64,000 nucleotides of DNA from Parietaria judaica (GCA_954871525.1 OX940863.1:2890001-2954000), one strand, 5' to 3'; shown: positions 20,880-33,612, counted from the first letter of the stretch. Numbers and translations are program-made. Notes: generated by a model from the letters alone, not told the origin.

Positions 20880-21622
20880 ACATCCTACGATTCTTCTTTC
20901 AGGGAACACACCTAACAAAAAACCTGCCCTCTTCCAAATTGACAAGGACACCCATATATAGCAACCATTACAATTTTACCAATTCCAAAGACCATAAATT
21001 TTTCATCTCACATATATGAATGTATAATGCATAAAAGAGGAGATCTAGTGATCAATGGTCAACAATCTCAAGCTCTTTTTAACTAATTGTATATTTTCCT
21101 CCCACATTTTCATGAGTCATATTGCTTCTATGTTCTAAGAAAGAATCAAATCAAACCTTTATTTATTTATTTTGTTTGTCACACTTTCAGAGATGAATGA
21201 TTACCCAAAAATGAAGTTCGTGCTGTTCATCGTAGTTTTTTCTGTCTGCCTTTTTGCATCATCCAATCAAAAGACCTACCTTGCCTTTTTGTATTTGACA
21301 TCTTCATATCATCTTTCTGTATTATTTTATTTTTTTGATTATGTAACGTTACTTAAGGGTGACGTAAGTTTAATTAGTGCTTGAATTTTTCCTCAAAAAT
21401 CAATTGATTATACAATCAAATACAGGTATATAACAAATTTTATTTCTTCTCATCATTAATATGTTAGTCCTAGCTTTTCTTAAAACTTATGTCCCTCTTG
21501 GATCGACAGTATATGTATAAATTATTCTAGTTCACTTAAAATTATTCGATATGAGATTCGATCAAATTACATTTTATGTTTATATGTATGTTTAGTATGT
21601 ATATATATATATATTATATATA

Positions 21623-22161
21623 TAGTGGGGGTGGCAATTTGAGTTTCGTGTGTGTTCATGCGGGGTCTTACTCGTTTTTTACTTATTTTATGTACACTCA
21701 GACCCATCACATTTATTAACCGTGTTAGAAAATGAGACCCAACCCCGCCTCATTCAAATACCGTGTTTATCGTGTCTACCCGCTTGTCCCATTTAACAAA
21801 TTCATGTATTTTAAAATGATAAATTAATCTAATTTATACTCGTTTAACTTAATTTATTTACTTATATTATCTAAGATTTTAAAATTTACTAACAATTTTT
21901 TTATGTTCATCAATTGTATGACATAATTAATAAAATAAGAAACATAGATGTTATATATAATAAGAATCAAAATACTTAATAACATATATAAAATATAAAT
22001 TTTTTGCTCCTTAATCGTGTCTAATTGGGTCCTATCATGTTCGTGTCGTACCCGTTATTTAATCGTGTTCGACACGGTTAGACCCAAATCCATTTATGGT
22101 AGACCCAAACTAATTTAAATTGTGTCATAACTGTTTCGTGTCCGGCCTCAAATTGCCACTC

Positions 22162-22164
<3 letters not shown>
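21623..22164 (-). mobile_element. hAT-like non-autonomous element, copy A
   Basis: The ends are GGGGTGGCAATTTGAG (left) and CTCAAATTGCCACTCC (right), with subterminal CGTGT/ACACG-rich inverted blocks and an AT-rich core, and no transposase. It is a diverged, inverted relative of the element at 44746-45322, sharing the phrases CGTGTTTATCGTGTCTACC and TTAATCGTGTTCGACACGGTT. The target duplication is hidden because the element sits between (TA)n tracts. The strand is given relative to copy B. Confidence 0.8.
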
Positions 22165-22202
<38 letters not shown>

Positions 22203-23297
22203 GGTAGTATATATTACTAATATAGGTTACTAGGGTTGCAATGTATATCACTAATCTACCTCCACGTATTTTTTTTTCCTAAAATCATTCAACCCAATAT
22301 ATATACATCATTTTAAATAACATTTACCATATGAAATTAACGTACTGCCCGTCTTTTTCATACAAACAATAAATGTGACCTTTTTAATACAATACTTTTT
22401 AATAGGTGGAGAAAATTGAAAACCTTGTTTCAAACAAGATTGCTTGGTGGATATGAAATGCGTCTCAACTTCGTTACTCAACAACTCAAAGTTATAAAGA
22501 AAGTATGTGTCATGCGATCGATGGATCATTGAAGGAACTGCACTTTATGAATATATATATATATATATGTGTGTGTGTATAAATTATATTTGACTGTTTT
22601 TATTGTAATCATGGCCAAAAATAAAGAACAAAAGAAACACTTGTTTGAACTTTGAATTGGTCAATAAGAGCTATTTTAGTCCAACGGATCCCTAATAGTA
22701 ATATGAGAGAAAACTTAAGAAAATAATAATTTTTGGCGTATGGTGTGAAAGCGGCATAAAAAATATTGAATTCCTTATGCAAATGTTAGCCACAAATTGC
22801 GGTTCCATCAAGGTCGGTCATATTCTTGATAGAAGCTTTTCACCATTCCGATTTGCGAACTATATTGTCTTTATTGATCACAGAGCAAAAGAAAACAAGA
22901 ACGCATTATATATAGGTATATATATGCACATATATATGCTATATATTATAGAGATATATGTGGTATAAGTTTTTAAGTTTGTACCAAATGTAGCAATGTA
23001 GTCCTAATTCTTTTTTAGCGATGATAGTATTCAAAAGCCACATCACAACGTCGACATCTAATTTTATCCATGTCAAGTTAATATATGTTAGGTTGACAAG
23101 ACTTGTGCGTCTCTACTTCAAAATGTTGAATATCGTCTTATATGTATGTTATTTATGTAACCGATTTTAATGGGACATGAACGGAATTTGACTGAGACAC
23201 TATTCGTGCCTTTGGATATTAATACCGTTATTTTTTTTTTTAAATACCGACGCACTTAGTACACGATTATGTACTTAGCAAATTAGATAGCAAATAG

Positions 23298-23300
<3 letters not shown>

Positions 23301-23348
<48 letters not shown>
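23301..23348. repeat. (TA)n microsatellite
   Basis: About 24 uninterrupted TA units. Confidence 0.95.
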
Positions 23349-23350
<2 letters not shown>

Positions 23351-24050
23351 AATCCCATTGACTGGAATAATTGACTTGAATTGTTCTAAGTATGAATAGT
23401 AGATTGTGGGTCAGGTTGAAAGTGATTTTGGTCAACGGATTCCAAATTATGTAATTATTTATTAGATTGAACATCTAATGATTTTTATATTCATTATTTC
23501 ATATGTATAATCATTCTATATTTTTATTGTATTTAAATATATTGAATTCTTTCTATATCACTTGATGAGTTCTAAATTATTATTTTTTTATCTGAAATAT
23601 TTTCATATTTTTCAATAGTTTCCATCGATGATTTTAATTTTCCACGATGATATAATAACTTATTATTCTAATGGATATCACGAAGTAAAGAAACAAAATG
23701 TCCAAAATTCCAAGAGCAAATCCGAATCCAAACCAATTTGATATCTGCAAAAAGAAATTCAAAACATATAAACAGAAAAACAATATGAAAATGAGCTTTC
23801 TAAACTTTAGTTGTGTAAAAATAAAAATAAACTCACTATACTTTGCGGTCAATATGGTTAATTATTCGGCAAAACATGATAGACCAAAGCGACTTTTAGA
23901 TGATCGAATAAAGAGTTTGCCTTTTGAGTTTTGAATAAAATTGATTTTCCCAATAAAGTTTTTGACCATACCAAGTCTCTCTATGACTATGAACTCGTCG
24001 ACCATATTGCTATTATTGTCTCCTGTATATAGTTTAATTTTGCTGAAATA

Positions 24051-24054
<4 letters not shown>

Positions 24055-24104
<50 letters not shown>
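24055..24104. repeat. Compound (TA)n(GA)n microsatellite
   Basis: About 15 TA units run directly into about 10 GA units. Confidence 0.95.
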
Positions 24105-24105
<1 letters not shown>

Positions 24106-24226
24106 TTAATTTAAAACAATAAAATATAGGCACGTGATCAGAATGTAACTCGACGTTGAACGTGTTTGTTGAACCCTACATGCACGTATTTCCCCTTTTT
24201 ATAACGTCGTTTTTCTTGCATAAACG

Positions 24227-24227
<1 letters not shown>

Positions 24228-24300
<73 letters not shown>
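24228..24300. repeat. Compound (TA)n(GA)n microsatellite, second copy
   Basis: About 24 TA units run directly into about 13 GA units, 120 bases after a tract of the same design; the flanks of the two are not alike. Confidence 0.95.
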
Positions 24301-24892
24301 TTCAATAAACAAATTATGAATTAAATAAGAAGCTATACGAGAAAATATTACAATACAATGTAAATGTAGTAATGTAGAAAATGAGAACCTAATTAAAAAG
24401 CACTTTTACGTGTTTGTACACGCTCATGCGCATGCATGCATGTACATTTTAATAGACTAATAGGCTGTAATAACTTTTATCTGATTAAACGAAAAAAAAA
24501 ACTCAATTATTATCTCAATGTAGATTCAAATTAACTTTGTTAAAAAGAAATTAACATATAATATAAGTAACCCTTAACCGATAAAAACTTATATTAAAAA
24601 AATCACAGAGTCTAAATTTGGTGATAATTACGTTTTATCCCATGAAGGTTAGTTCAATTAACTATAGAATATAAGACATGATACATTGAAGTTATTAGTT
24701 GTTAACCATGTGTCTGGGTTGATAAATAATAAATGGTGTGAGTAACGTGGCTAGTATACAATTTCTATTATAATTTTGCATCATGAAAAAAGAATAAACT
24801 TATCACGATTCTCTAGGTGGAAAATAAAACATAAAACATGGAAAACACGAGAGGAAAAGGATAGTATGGTATTAATATTACATAATATTATC

Positions 24893-24926
<34 letters not shown>

Positions 24927-25012
24927 GAAAATCATTAAATTTCAAGTATCTAATCATGTCTCGCACATGCAATTTATAATATGCGATGAAGACATTAAAT
25001 ACAAGACATTCG

Positions 25013-25052
<40 letters not shown>

Positions 25053-25845
25053 ATTTAGGGTGATGTAATTTTTGTACTTAAAGTGCAATTTTTTTAATCA
25101 TATTCCTTTTAAAAATAAAAAAATAAACACCATCAATCATTTTACAAGGATTTTTATTACTTATAATTTATTTTCAATAGCTTTACTATTGATTTTTGTG
25201 ATGATCGGTAATTATTCCCTTTCTAGCGGTAATTTAATTGTAACAAAATCATATTGATTGCTAGCCAAATAATAAAAGCAAAAGAATAAATAAAATAAAT
25301 CTTGTTGAGTGTTGACTAGATCGATTGTCTTCTTCTTTCTAGCTTTACGTTGGTCAACCAGTACACATGCACGCTAATAATTATACAAAATTCAATTACC
25401 AGTTAATGAAATGAATTATTATGTGTTCTTACTATGCATGTGTAAAAACATTGTATATAATTTAATATATCAATATTTCTCAGGTACGTGACTAAATTAA
25501 TGTATGCTTTGTTTGGTCGCATTAATAGAGAAGCCACCGGTTAATTAAAAGGTCGGTCCCAAAACGACACATATATACTTCTCATTGGGTCTCTTTCTTA
25601 ATAAAGTCATACCTTTCTCTTTGTAATATTGTTGAGCATCAAAGTCTTATATTCTTTATTATACTGTAACTATATATGTCTGATAATTAATACATATATT
25701 ATATATAGCTAAGTATTTTATTTTATGCTACACTTTCTATACTAGTCTTGTCTTTTATATTGGATTTATTTGCTCCTTAAGTAATATATGGACTGATGAT
25801 ATTCCGAATACTATCATTTTGTGAATAAATTTTGTTTATAGCTGA

Positions 25846-26285
25846 CGGATTGCAACCCGAGCAAGTATCCAATGGAGGCGAAGCTGCAGCTCGGGAAGGA
25901 TGCTGAAGGAGGAGAAGTGGATCCCACAGAGTACAGACGCGTGATCGGGTGTCTGAGGTATCTCACCCACACCCGACCAGACATTTCTCACGCAGTCGGG
26001 ATAATTAGTCGTTTCATGGAGAAGTCCAAAAGTGCACACCAGCAGGCCGTGAAGCACATCTTGCGCTATGTAAAGGGAACGACGGACTACGGGATCCAAT
26101 ATGGAAGAGGCAGGGGAGCAGAAGAGCTAGTCGGCTTCACTGATAGCGATCTGGCCGGTGATATCGATGACAGGAAGAGTACCGGAGGGATGGCGTTCTA
26201 CCTCAACGGAAACCTGATCACCTGGCAATCTCAAAAGTAGCAGACAATAGCTCTATCCTCATGCGAAGCTGAGTCCATTAGAGTT
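25846..26285 (+). pseudogene. Ty1/copia reverse transcriptase-RNase H fragment, broken
   Basis: The reading frame covers the end of the copia reverse transcriptase and the start of RNase H: NPSKYPMEAKL, YRRVIGCLRYLTHTRPDIS, ILRYVKGTTDYGI, then GFTDSDLAGDIDDRKSTGG and WQSQK. An in-frame TAG (26238-26240) follows where the family has Gln, and the coding sense resumes after it (IALSSCEAES) until the homology ends near 26285. Integrase, gag and most of the reverse transcriptase are absent, so this is a dead fragment. Its left edge falls right after a TTTGTTTATAG acceptor-like sequence. GC content is well above the surrounding DNA, which points to an insertion. Confidence 0.92.
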
Positions 26286-26425
26286 TTGAGTTTATCTTCT
26301 TGTAAAAGCCTTCGATTATCAATAGAGAATTTCTTCTCCCAGATTTGTGTTCTTCAATTTTCTGTTCGATTCTTTGTGGTGGTGATTGTGTTATTTGCAG
26401 ATCCGTGAATTGGGATCCAACAATA
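26286..26425 (+). mobile_element. Possible 3' LTR remnant after the copia fragment
   Basis: Pyrimidine-rich sequence ending TGGGATCCAACA (26410-26421) resembles the terminal part of a copia LTR and directly follows the RNase H fragment. The upstream half of the element is missing, so this is a tentative reading. Confidence 0.4.
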
Positions 26426-26516
26426 GCTTGTAGTAATTAATTGAGACTTTACCCGACAACAATTAACATAGAAAAATGACATGAATTAGTTTATGTGCGG
26501 GAAAATGATAATATTA

Positions 26517-26941
26517 GGGTTAATGACGGTGAAAATACTCAAAGTTTGGTCAAAGATCCATTCACGTACCTAAAGTTTAAAAGTGGTGGCGAAAGTACCC
26601 AAAGTCGCATTTGGGGCATTGTCTCGTAACGCGGTTAACTTACTCGTTAACTCTGCCCACGTGGACAAACGTGGGTTGCTGACACGACATTTTTTTTTCA
26701 CGTGGACGAGCGCAATTAGGGGTTTAATTCGTTGTTTTGTCATAAACGAGACTGATGTGGGCTCGTCCACGTGGCAAAAAAGTCTACGTGGCCAGAGTTA
26801 ATGGGTAAGTTATCAACGTTACGAGAATGGAGTGATCAACGCCCCAAATGTGATTTTGGGTATTTTTGCCATCACTTTTAGACTTTGAGTACACGAGGGA
26901 TTCTTTGACTAAACTTTGGATATTTTCGTCGTCATTAACCT
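26517..26941. mobile_element. Mutator-like MITE with long inverted repeats
   Basis: The left end AGGGTTAATGACGG and right end CGTCGTCATTAACCTT are inverted copies, and the similarity continues inward for about 150 bases (CAAAGTTTGG, CATTTGGGGC, TCTCGTAACG, CCACGTGGAC and their mirrored forms). The end sequence and internal phrases (GTACCTAAA, AAAGTACCC) match the 11952-13074 foldback element, so both belong to one family. No coding capacity. Confidence 0.8.
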
Positions 26942-27456
26942 TATGTGATAATGACAAGTTTTTTTTTTTTTTTTTTTCTTCTTCTTCGGAAATTGAATTT
27001 TGTTCAAATGTACAGAGTTGTTTAAAGTCATTAACATTAACTTGTTATCGAGCGCGATTCTATATATGTAGTTGGCGATTCGCTTTATGATGGTGCAATA
27101 TCTCGATGTATTTGATAGACTTTATATGACTCCAACCACGCGATTTGGATCAAGAGTTATTCTTCGTAGTCCCACGTTGAAAAGATAAAAGAAAAATATA
27201 AGTGATCCACAGTATTTATATACTCATGGATTATTGAATTCATTATTATCTTGTTAAAAGATACTAGCCTAAAAAATCACAGAAGTACATTAGTACTGAT
27301 ATTATATGAAAGGAACTATGAAACTAATGAAAAAAGAAGAAACCCAGTGAAGAGTCAAGAATGTTAGCATCGATTTTTAGTTTTTTTTCCCTTTTTCTTT
27401 ATGTCTCTAAGAACTGAGTGAGAACGAATTCTAAAATTTTGAATATATTCCAAATT

Positions 27457-27567
27457 CTAACCTCAATGATAGGAATCATAATATCAAATACACTTTTAAT
27501 TTAGTTACTTCGAACTAACCCCAATGATATGAATCATAATATCAAATACACTTTTAATTTAGTTTAA
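27457..27567 (+). repeat. Two-copy tandem repeat, period 58
   Basis: CTAACCTCAATGATAGGAAT at 27457 recurs as CTAACCCCAATGATATGAAT at 27515. Both are followed by the same CATAATATCAAATACAC and TTTTAATTTAGTT run. Confidence 0.85.
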
Positions 27568-28154
27568 TTTTATTTCGTGTAATATTAAAGATAAACTGGT
27601 TAAAGTAAAATTATATAGATTGAAAACGACGACAGACTTACGCTTTAAAAAAATGTTGAACAAATTAGTTTAGTACATTTTAAGTTCTAGGCAATTTTCG
27701 GAATAAAGATCATGAGATAAATTTGATTGACCCAACGATAATTTCATTTATAACCAACATTGATTAATCACAATAAAGGAACAAGTTATAACCAAGCTTC
27801 TTTGATTTTTCAAAGCAATTAGAAGAAAACTAAAGGAAGATAATAATGTAATGTTGTAAATAAAGTTTAAACCAATATATTTTTTTAAGCATCGATCTCG
27901 GGTGGATTTTTTCATACTTGAGGCTCTCACTATATTGATATTAATTACTCGAACTTTATCGCACTAAAGGACATTTTTATTATTTATTTTTATTTTTATA
28001 CAAGTCGAAACATTTATGTCACAGATTATTGTGTTTTTTTAGGGGAAAAGAAAGAGTAAATTGCTATATCTAGTACTTATTATAGATTACGTATCTAATA
28101 GACTAATACCGAACACAGATATTCATTTGTTTGAGTGATATATTAATAATAAAA

Positions 28155-28545
28155 TCATTAGAGCAAAAGTACTTAAACTTTTCAAAATAGTGTAGCATAT
28201 TTCAAATGTTTTAGTTAAATACTCAAAACATTAGAGTTATATATATATATATATATACAATTTGTATTTTCATTTGATTTTCAATATTTTTAATTTTTAA
28301 TTTAACGTGTGTACAACTAATCTTATAATACTCTTTTATTCACGATTTTAGATTTTTTTTTTTACATTAAATATTTCAATTTAAAGCATAATATGTAATT
28401 GACGTAATTTCAATAGACACGTGAAGAAGAAAAAACAGCTGAATACCCATACTTTGCAACATTGAATATTTAATCAAAGAAAGTTTAGAAATACGTTGTG
28501 CTTACAGAAAACATTCAGGGACTTTTTCCGCAATTATCCCTGAGT
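28155..28545. mobile_element. Possible third Mutator-like MITE, degenerate
   Basis: The right end, read on the minus strand, begins CTCAGGGATAATTGCGGAAA and resembles the ends of the elements at 11952 and 26517. The left end near 28160 (GAGCAAAAGTACTTAAAC) is a weak inverted match to it. Boundaries are approximate. Confidence 0.35.
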
Positions 28546-28579
28546 AAATATATGAAATATTGGAAGGAGTAGACAGAGG

Positions 28580-29260
28580 TAGGGTTGAAACTGGATAAGA
28601 TAGAATATGAGCACGTTGGTCAACCATATCCACATATGTGGATATAGATTAATTGTATCCATTAACTAATTTTTTTTAATTATCCAGTTTAAATGCGGTT
28701 AGCGGATTGAATTGGTTAATTTAAAGCGGATATTATCCAATTAAGTTTGTTAGTAAAAACAATAAATACATCATACATGTATAATATTCTAAGTTTTAAC
28801 CATACATACATTTTTAAATAATTACATGTTAACATATCATGCATCAATATCCCATCATAACATAATAATATATAATGAATAGTGAAACATAAACTATCAA
28901 ATTCACAAAATTCAAAAAATGTCATAAACAATATAATCATAAATGTCATAAATAACCAAACTACCACATAATCTAATATTTCCATGACATAAAGGCCACA
29001 AAAAAAACATATGCAACTTTTTTATGTCATAGTGATATATAATTTTTAATATTATTTATTTTTGAAATTGGTTGCGGTTAAAGCGGATATTCGATTTAGA
29101 CTAAAAAAAATATAACCACTAACCAATCCAATTTTAAAAAGCAGTTGCAGTTATCCGTAACCAAATTAAGCGACTGATTAAAAATGGATAAATATGCAGA
29201 TATTTCACAGCGGAGCGATTAGAATATGGTTGCGATTAGCGGATAATTATTTCAGCCCTA
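28580..29260. mobile_element. hAT-like MITE, 681 bp
   Basis: Termini are TAGGGTTGAAA...TTTCAGCCCTA (one mismatch), with inverted subterminal blocks rich in GCGGATAT/ATATCCGC-type words. The flanking octamers 28572-28579 (GACAGAGG) and 29261-29268 (GAAGGAGG) agree at 6 of 8 positions, consistent with an aged 8-bp target duplication. No transposase. Confidence 0.75.
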
Positions 29261-30884
29261 GAAGGAGGAGAAGAGAGAGGATAGATAAGAGGGCGGTGAC
29301 GTGGGGTTGGCATAAGCAGGAGATGCCAGTAAGAGAGACTCCCACGTGATGGGTCACGTGTCGGCGCTGGTCAAATGGCGGTGCCGGTCGTGGCATACGT
29401 GTCGCGTGGCCTAATATTCCATTCGCTGAGTATATAGAAACTCCAACAACCAAACCAAAGAGATAAAAGGTTGAATCTTTGACCAAAACTAACCACAATT
29501 ATCTCATCTTTCATGATTCTGGCTTGGAACGCTACTACCATAAGACCTCCTTGATTCATAATAATAATAATAATAATAAAAATTATTATAAAATTTAATA
29601 AAAATCAACACTGTAGTTTTCAAAAGAAATATTAATTTTGAAAGAAAGAAAAAAATCATTATCATAAATATGTAAAAAATACATTATTTTCATAATATGA
29701 GAGTTCAATGAGGCTAGTTGAAAGATTAAAAAGGTTTAATGAAACTTGTTTTTCTCTTTAAATAAAAATTGACATATTAAAAAAGATTTATTGTTATGCT
29801 TCTGTCATAAAATCCTTAAATGTCCTACAAGTTTTTGTTGGTGCGAAAATATGAAATGATTCAGACCGTTAAAAAAAATTGAGTTGTTAACTCTATTTAA
29901 TATCTATAAAATATAATCAAATTAGTTAAATTATAAAAGAATATCTAAAATGTCTTACTTATTTTTATTCCAAAATGAAATATTACTTGTAATTGCCGAT
30001 AGATTATAGATTTGGGCATGTTTATGATCTATCTTGATCTTTTATTATTGGTTTCATATTAGATTTTGCAAGTAGTCTTCGCTGACTTATCCCTCGTGCC
30101 TTTATTGCACATAAAAATACATTTTAACATTCAAAGGTCGTTTGTCCTTCACTCGCGCGTAACTACACGCTCATTTAATAATTGTTTCTTTTTGATGATC
30201 GACATGGTCTAACTATAATCTTGGCGTTGAAAAACCAAAGTCTAAAGGAGGCGATCGACTAGAACTCTTGAATAAATGATCTCATATATATATCCATGCA
30301 TAATATTATTGTACATTATTAAAGGGGTTTTGTGTAGCATGCTTTTTTATTTGGTGAAACACAAGAGAATATTTTACAATCTTATTGAGAATATGAGAGA
30401 ATTGATCCATTCTTTTTTACTTTTTGGAAAGAAATTTGATCCATTCTTTAAAGGATTTATTTATTTATTAAAAGTTGTTTAATAAAGTGAAAGACAACCA
30501 AAAAGGGGTAATTAATATACTTTTTTATTTTTATTTTTATCTAAAAATGTACTTTGCTCACTAAAACACTTTTAATTTTGTACAATTTCGTATGCATGAA
30601 GTGGCGGACCTACAAGGAACCCAAAGGGTGCCGTAGCACCTTCCAAAATTTAAGTTTTATCAAATTTTATTTAGAATATATGCAATTTTATATTAGACCT
30701 AAGAAATATATGAGAAAAAAAAAACAAGAATTATATGGTGAATTTTGATTAATTGAAATAAAATGGTTTGGGGTGATCTAATGAATTTGATTATATATTA
30801 TAGCAATGCTAAATAGAGAGTATGATTTTACAATTGTGTAGAAAAGTATTGTTTCATACAAGAGGACACTTTTTGGAAGATGGT

Positions 30885-31076
30885 CATTTGTCAACCCTTA
30901 TTGTAAAAGTGACATTATTTTCAAGACCATTTTAACCTCTCTCTCTCTCATCCCTCACACCAATATAAAATCAACTCAAACCACATGTATAGAAAGACAA
31001 ATAGCTAGACCACAAAGCCTCTTTGTCAAATAAACCCTTCTCCTTCTTCTCAAGTCATCTTCTTCTTCCTTCTTCC
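30885..31076 (+). promoter_or_regulatory. WRKY gene proximal promoter and leader: W-box cores and TATA box
   Basis: A TATA box TATAAAA lies at 30964-30970, about 110 bases before the start codon. Two reverse W-box cores (GTCAA, i.e. TTGAC on the other strand) lie at 30890-30894 and 31025-31029; the second is in the leader. W-boxes in WRKY promoters commonly mediate auto- or cross-regulation. The leader is CT-rich. Confidence 0.55.
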
Positions 31077-31849
31077 ATGTCTGAAGAACCCTACAAAGAT
31101 CTATATCACCATGATCACCTTTTCCAAGCAGATCAAGATTTCTTCACTGCTTCTAAGCTCATAAGCACTCCGATCATGTCCTCGTCGGGCTCCACGGCCT
31201 GTTACAACCTACAAGGGTTCGATAATACCATGAACCCTAGCTCATACATGAGCTTCACCGAGTGCTTACAGGGATCCATGGACTACAACTCGCTCACCTT
31301 CGGGCTTTCCCCTTCGTCGTCTGAAGTATTCACATCCATAGAGAGCGGTCAAAAGCCTCTCGATATTCTTCACCGAAACCCTAACGCGGGCGGCGATCAA
31401 AACCCGGTAACCCCAAACCATTCACACTCGTTGACTTCCTCGTCGACCGAGGCCGGTGCAGAAGAAGATTCAAGCAAAGATCAAGACAAGTCCAAAGGAA
31501 CAACATCACTGGAAAATGAAGAAGATCACGACTCCAAGAAAGTGTGAGTTTGAGTTCATTATCTATATAAACCCTCTTGTTTATATATACGTTGTATTGT
31601 ATGTATATATGTATGTATTGATTATCATCAACATCCAACAGAGACAAAAAGAAGAAGAAAGGAGATAAAAAGCAAAAAGAGCCAAGATTTGCTTTCATGA
31701 CAAAGAGCGAGGTCGATCATCTCGAAGATGGCTATAGATGGAGGAAATACGGTCAAAAAGCTGTGAAGAACAGCCCTTATCCAAGGTTCGGTCTATTTAA
31801 ATCAACCATTAATTCATTCACATTTTGAATTAGTCATAAACTTTAGTCG

Positions 31850-31896
<47 letters not shown>

Positions 31897-32739
31897 AAAT
31901 TGGAAATGGTCATCCTTATGATTTTGCCTCATCATTTACATTGAGAAAATAAATCATATTAAACCCTAGAAGTAGTTGTATAAACAACTTGTTGCACAAG
32001 AATTAATGGCCGGTTTGAACTAATACCACCTAAAAGAGATAATAAACAATTAAATCCTCGTTCAATAACAAACAAAATCGAACATTATTTTAAACCCAAA
32101 AGATTCTAACTTTTCGTCTCTGTGTTAAATCCTCGTTCGTTTTCATACACGTGTACACACCATGACCTTGTCCTTTCCCATTGGTCTATTCACATGAATG
32201 ATCAATACACCAATGCATATATATATAATCATATTATATACATATTCATTTCATGCAGATCCTACTACCGTTGCACGACACAGAAATGCAGCGTCAAGAA
32301 ACGCGTGGAGAGGTCGTTCCAGGACCCGTCGACCGTCATAACGACCTACGAGGGGCAGCACAACCACCCAATCCCGTCCGCTCTCCGAGGCAATGCGGCC
32401 GCTGCGGCTGCAGCCGCCGCCATGTTCCCACCGCCGGGGGGCGTCGGTGGCGGCGGCTCTGGGCTGTTTCCGCAGGGATTCCTGTTCCAGAACATGTCCC
32501 CCATGGGCTATCACTTCAGCAACAACAACAATGCAATGGTCAACGCTTCTGCTTCTGGCAACCAAGGATCTTTGTCAATGGGGTCGGTGATGTCTCGTGC
32601 GAGCCATGGACAGAGCTCAAACCCTAATCATAATATTAATAATAACAACAGGCAGATCACTAACTATGCTAATCATGATGATGACTATGGGCTTTTGCAG
32701 GATATAGTTCCTTCTATGTTCCTTAAGCAAGAGCCATGA
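31077..32739 (+). CDS. WRKY: WRKY transcription factor, group IIc (WRKY71/28/8 clade), 3 exons
   Basis: Nuclear DNA-binding protein recognising W-boxes. Exons 31077-31543, 31642-31785 and 32259-32739 give 363 residues. The acidic, Ser-rich N terminus is followed by a Lys-rich probable nuclear signal (about 158-168). The WRKY domain has WRKYGQK at 189-195 and a C-X4-C-X23-H-X-H zinc finger (Cys209, Cys214, His238, His240), which makes it group I C-terminal/IIc type. Intron 2 splits the domain after PYPR, the usual position for this group. The tail has nine alanines, a Gly-rich stretch, Asn runs, and ends [12 protein letters not shown]. The start chosen is the first true ATG ([12 protein letters not shown]). 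The intron carries a (TA)n tract. Close relatives act in defence, branching and flowering, but that does not fix the role here. Confidence 0.95.
31852..31894. repeat. (TA)n microsatellite in WRKY intron 2
   Basis: About 20 TA units inside the intron that interrupts the WRKY domain; length variation here could matter for splicing. Confidence 0.9.
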
Positions 32740-33612
32740 TCATATATATATACATATATAGTTATGTAAATTAAATGAGGATGATATATCGATTTAGTAG
32801 TAATATATAGTAGTATTAATGGTTTTTTGGAGCTTTTTTTCTTCCTCTTTGACATGACTTGAGCCAATTTCAGTACTAATTGGCATTATTTCTTATATTC
32901 CATGCTCTTTATTGTTTATAATTAGTATTGGAGACTATTGTACTCTTTTTTGGGCGATTTAGTTTGCTTTGGTTTTGATAGTAATTTAGTTACTTGTACC
33001 GGGTCGATGATCTATAGATATATACAATACTTATTAACTTCATGATAGTTTACATATCATGAAGTAATTATCCCTTGTCCTTTGAGATGTTTTACTTAAT
33101 TTGATAGACATAATATATATATATATATATATTTCATTATAGAGATTTATGTATAACATTTGCTTTTAATCATTATAAGTATGATTTCCGGCTTAATGGA
33201 GCCTTTTCTACAACCGAGTAGCGAAATTTTTTTCACCGCCATTTTAAAACGATTCTATTTGTATGTTCTAATCACAAAATTTTCATGAGACATGTACTTT
33301 CTGTGTAGTAACATATAATATAACATCTATGCTTAGATCAGAGAAATTATTATATTATCGAAGTTATTTTATTAAATATTAATTTAATAACAGTTGGTCA
33401 TAATCGGGATAATTAGAATTATTAACATATATAGTATTACTTTAATGAAGCTCTACGATCAAATATGAAGCGTAAGAAGTGTCTCTAGTCTTAAGCTGTA
33501 GAAATTAATAAAAAAAAATAGTGAATTTTATTAGCGTTCTACGAGTGTCGAGTAAAATTATGAAGTTCAAACTTCAAACTATAATTAGTTAATCTTATTG
33601 GACAAGAAAACC

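Larger units (their letters stand above)
17126..21622. other. Gene-poor AT-rich region, left part
   Basis: About 4.5 kb after the channel gene with no supported gene. It starts with the channel 3' UTR. A small AACGACA cluster (17423-17530) follows, then scattered (TA)n tracts, a (CA)n(TA)n tract at about 20328-20361, and the hairpin near 18.8 kb. The longest open frame (20654-21019) depends on a (TA)n repeat coding Tyr-Ile and is not credible. Confidence 0.5.
22165..25845. other. Gene-poor AT-rich region, right part, dense in (TA)n
   Basis: No gene is supported. The region is dominated by (TA)n microsatellites at about 22168-22200, 22551-22568, 23301-23348, 24055-24104, 24228-24300, 24894-24922 and 25018-25046. 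Two of them continue into (GA)n. The short open frames between them look like chance products of AT-rich DNA. Confidence 0.5.
26942..30880. other. Gene-poor AT-rich region upstream of WRKY
   Basis: No gene is supported. The region contains a tandem repeat (27457-27567), a possible third Mutator-like MITE (28155-28545), a hAT-like MITE (28580-29260), an ATA/TAA trinucleotide run at 29559-29579, and near 30,600-30,690 a TE-style fragment starting GTGGCGGACCTAC. Everything else is plain AT-rich DNA. Confidence 0.5.

Noticed and set aside
20654..21019. 121-codon frame including a Tyr-Ile repeat
   Set aside because: The repeat is translation of a (TA)n microsatellite; no homology or promoter is visible.
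31023..31076. Longer N terminus for the WRKY protein
   Set aside because: The extension would start at TTG, not ATG, and lies in the CT-rich leader with a W-box core.
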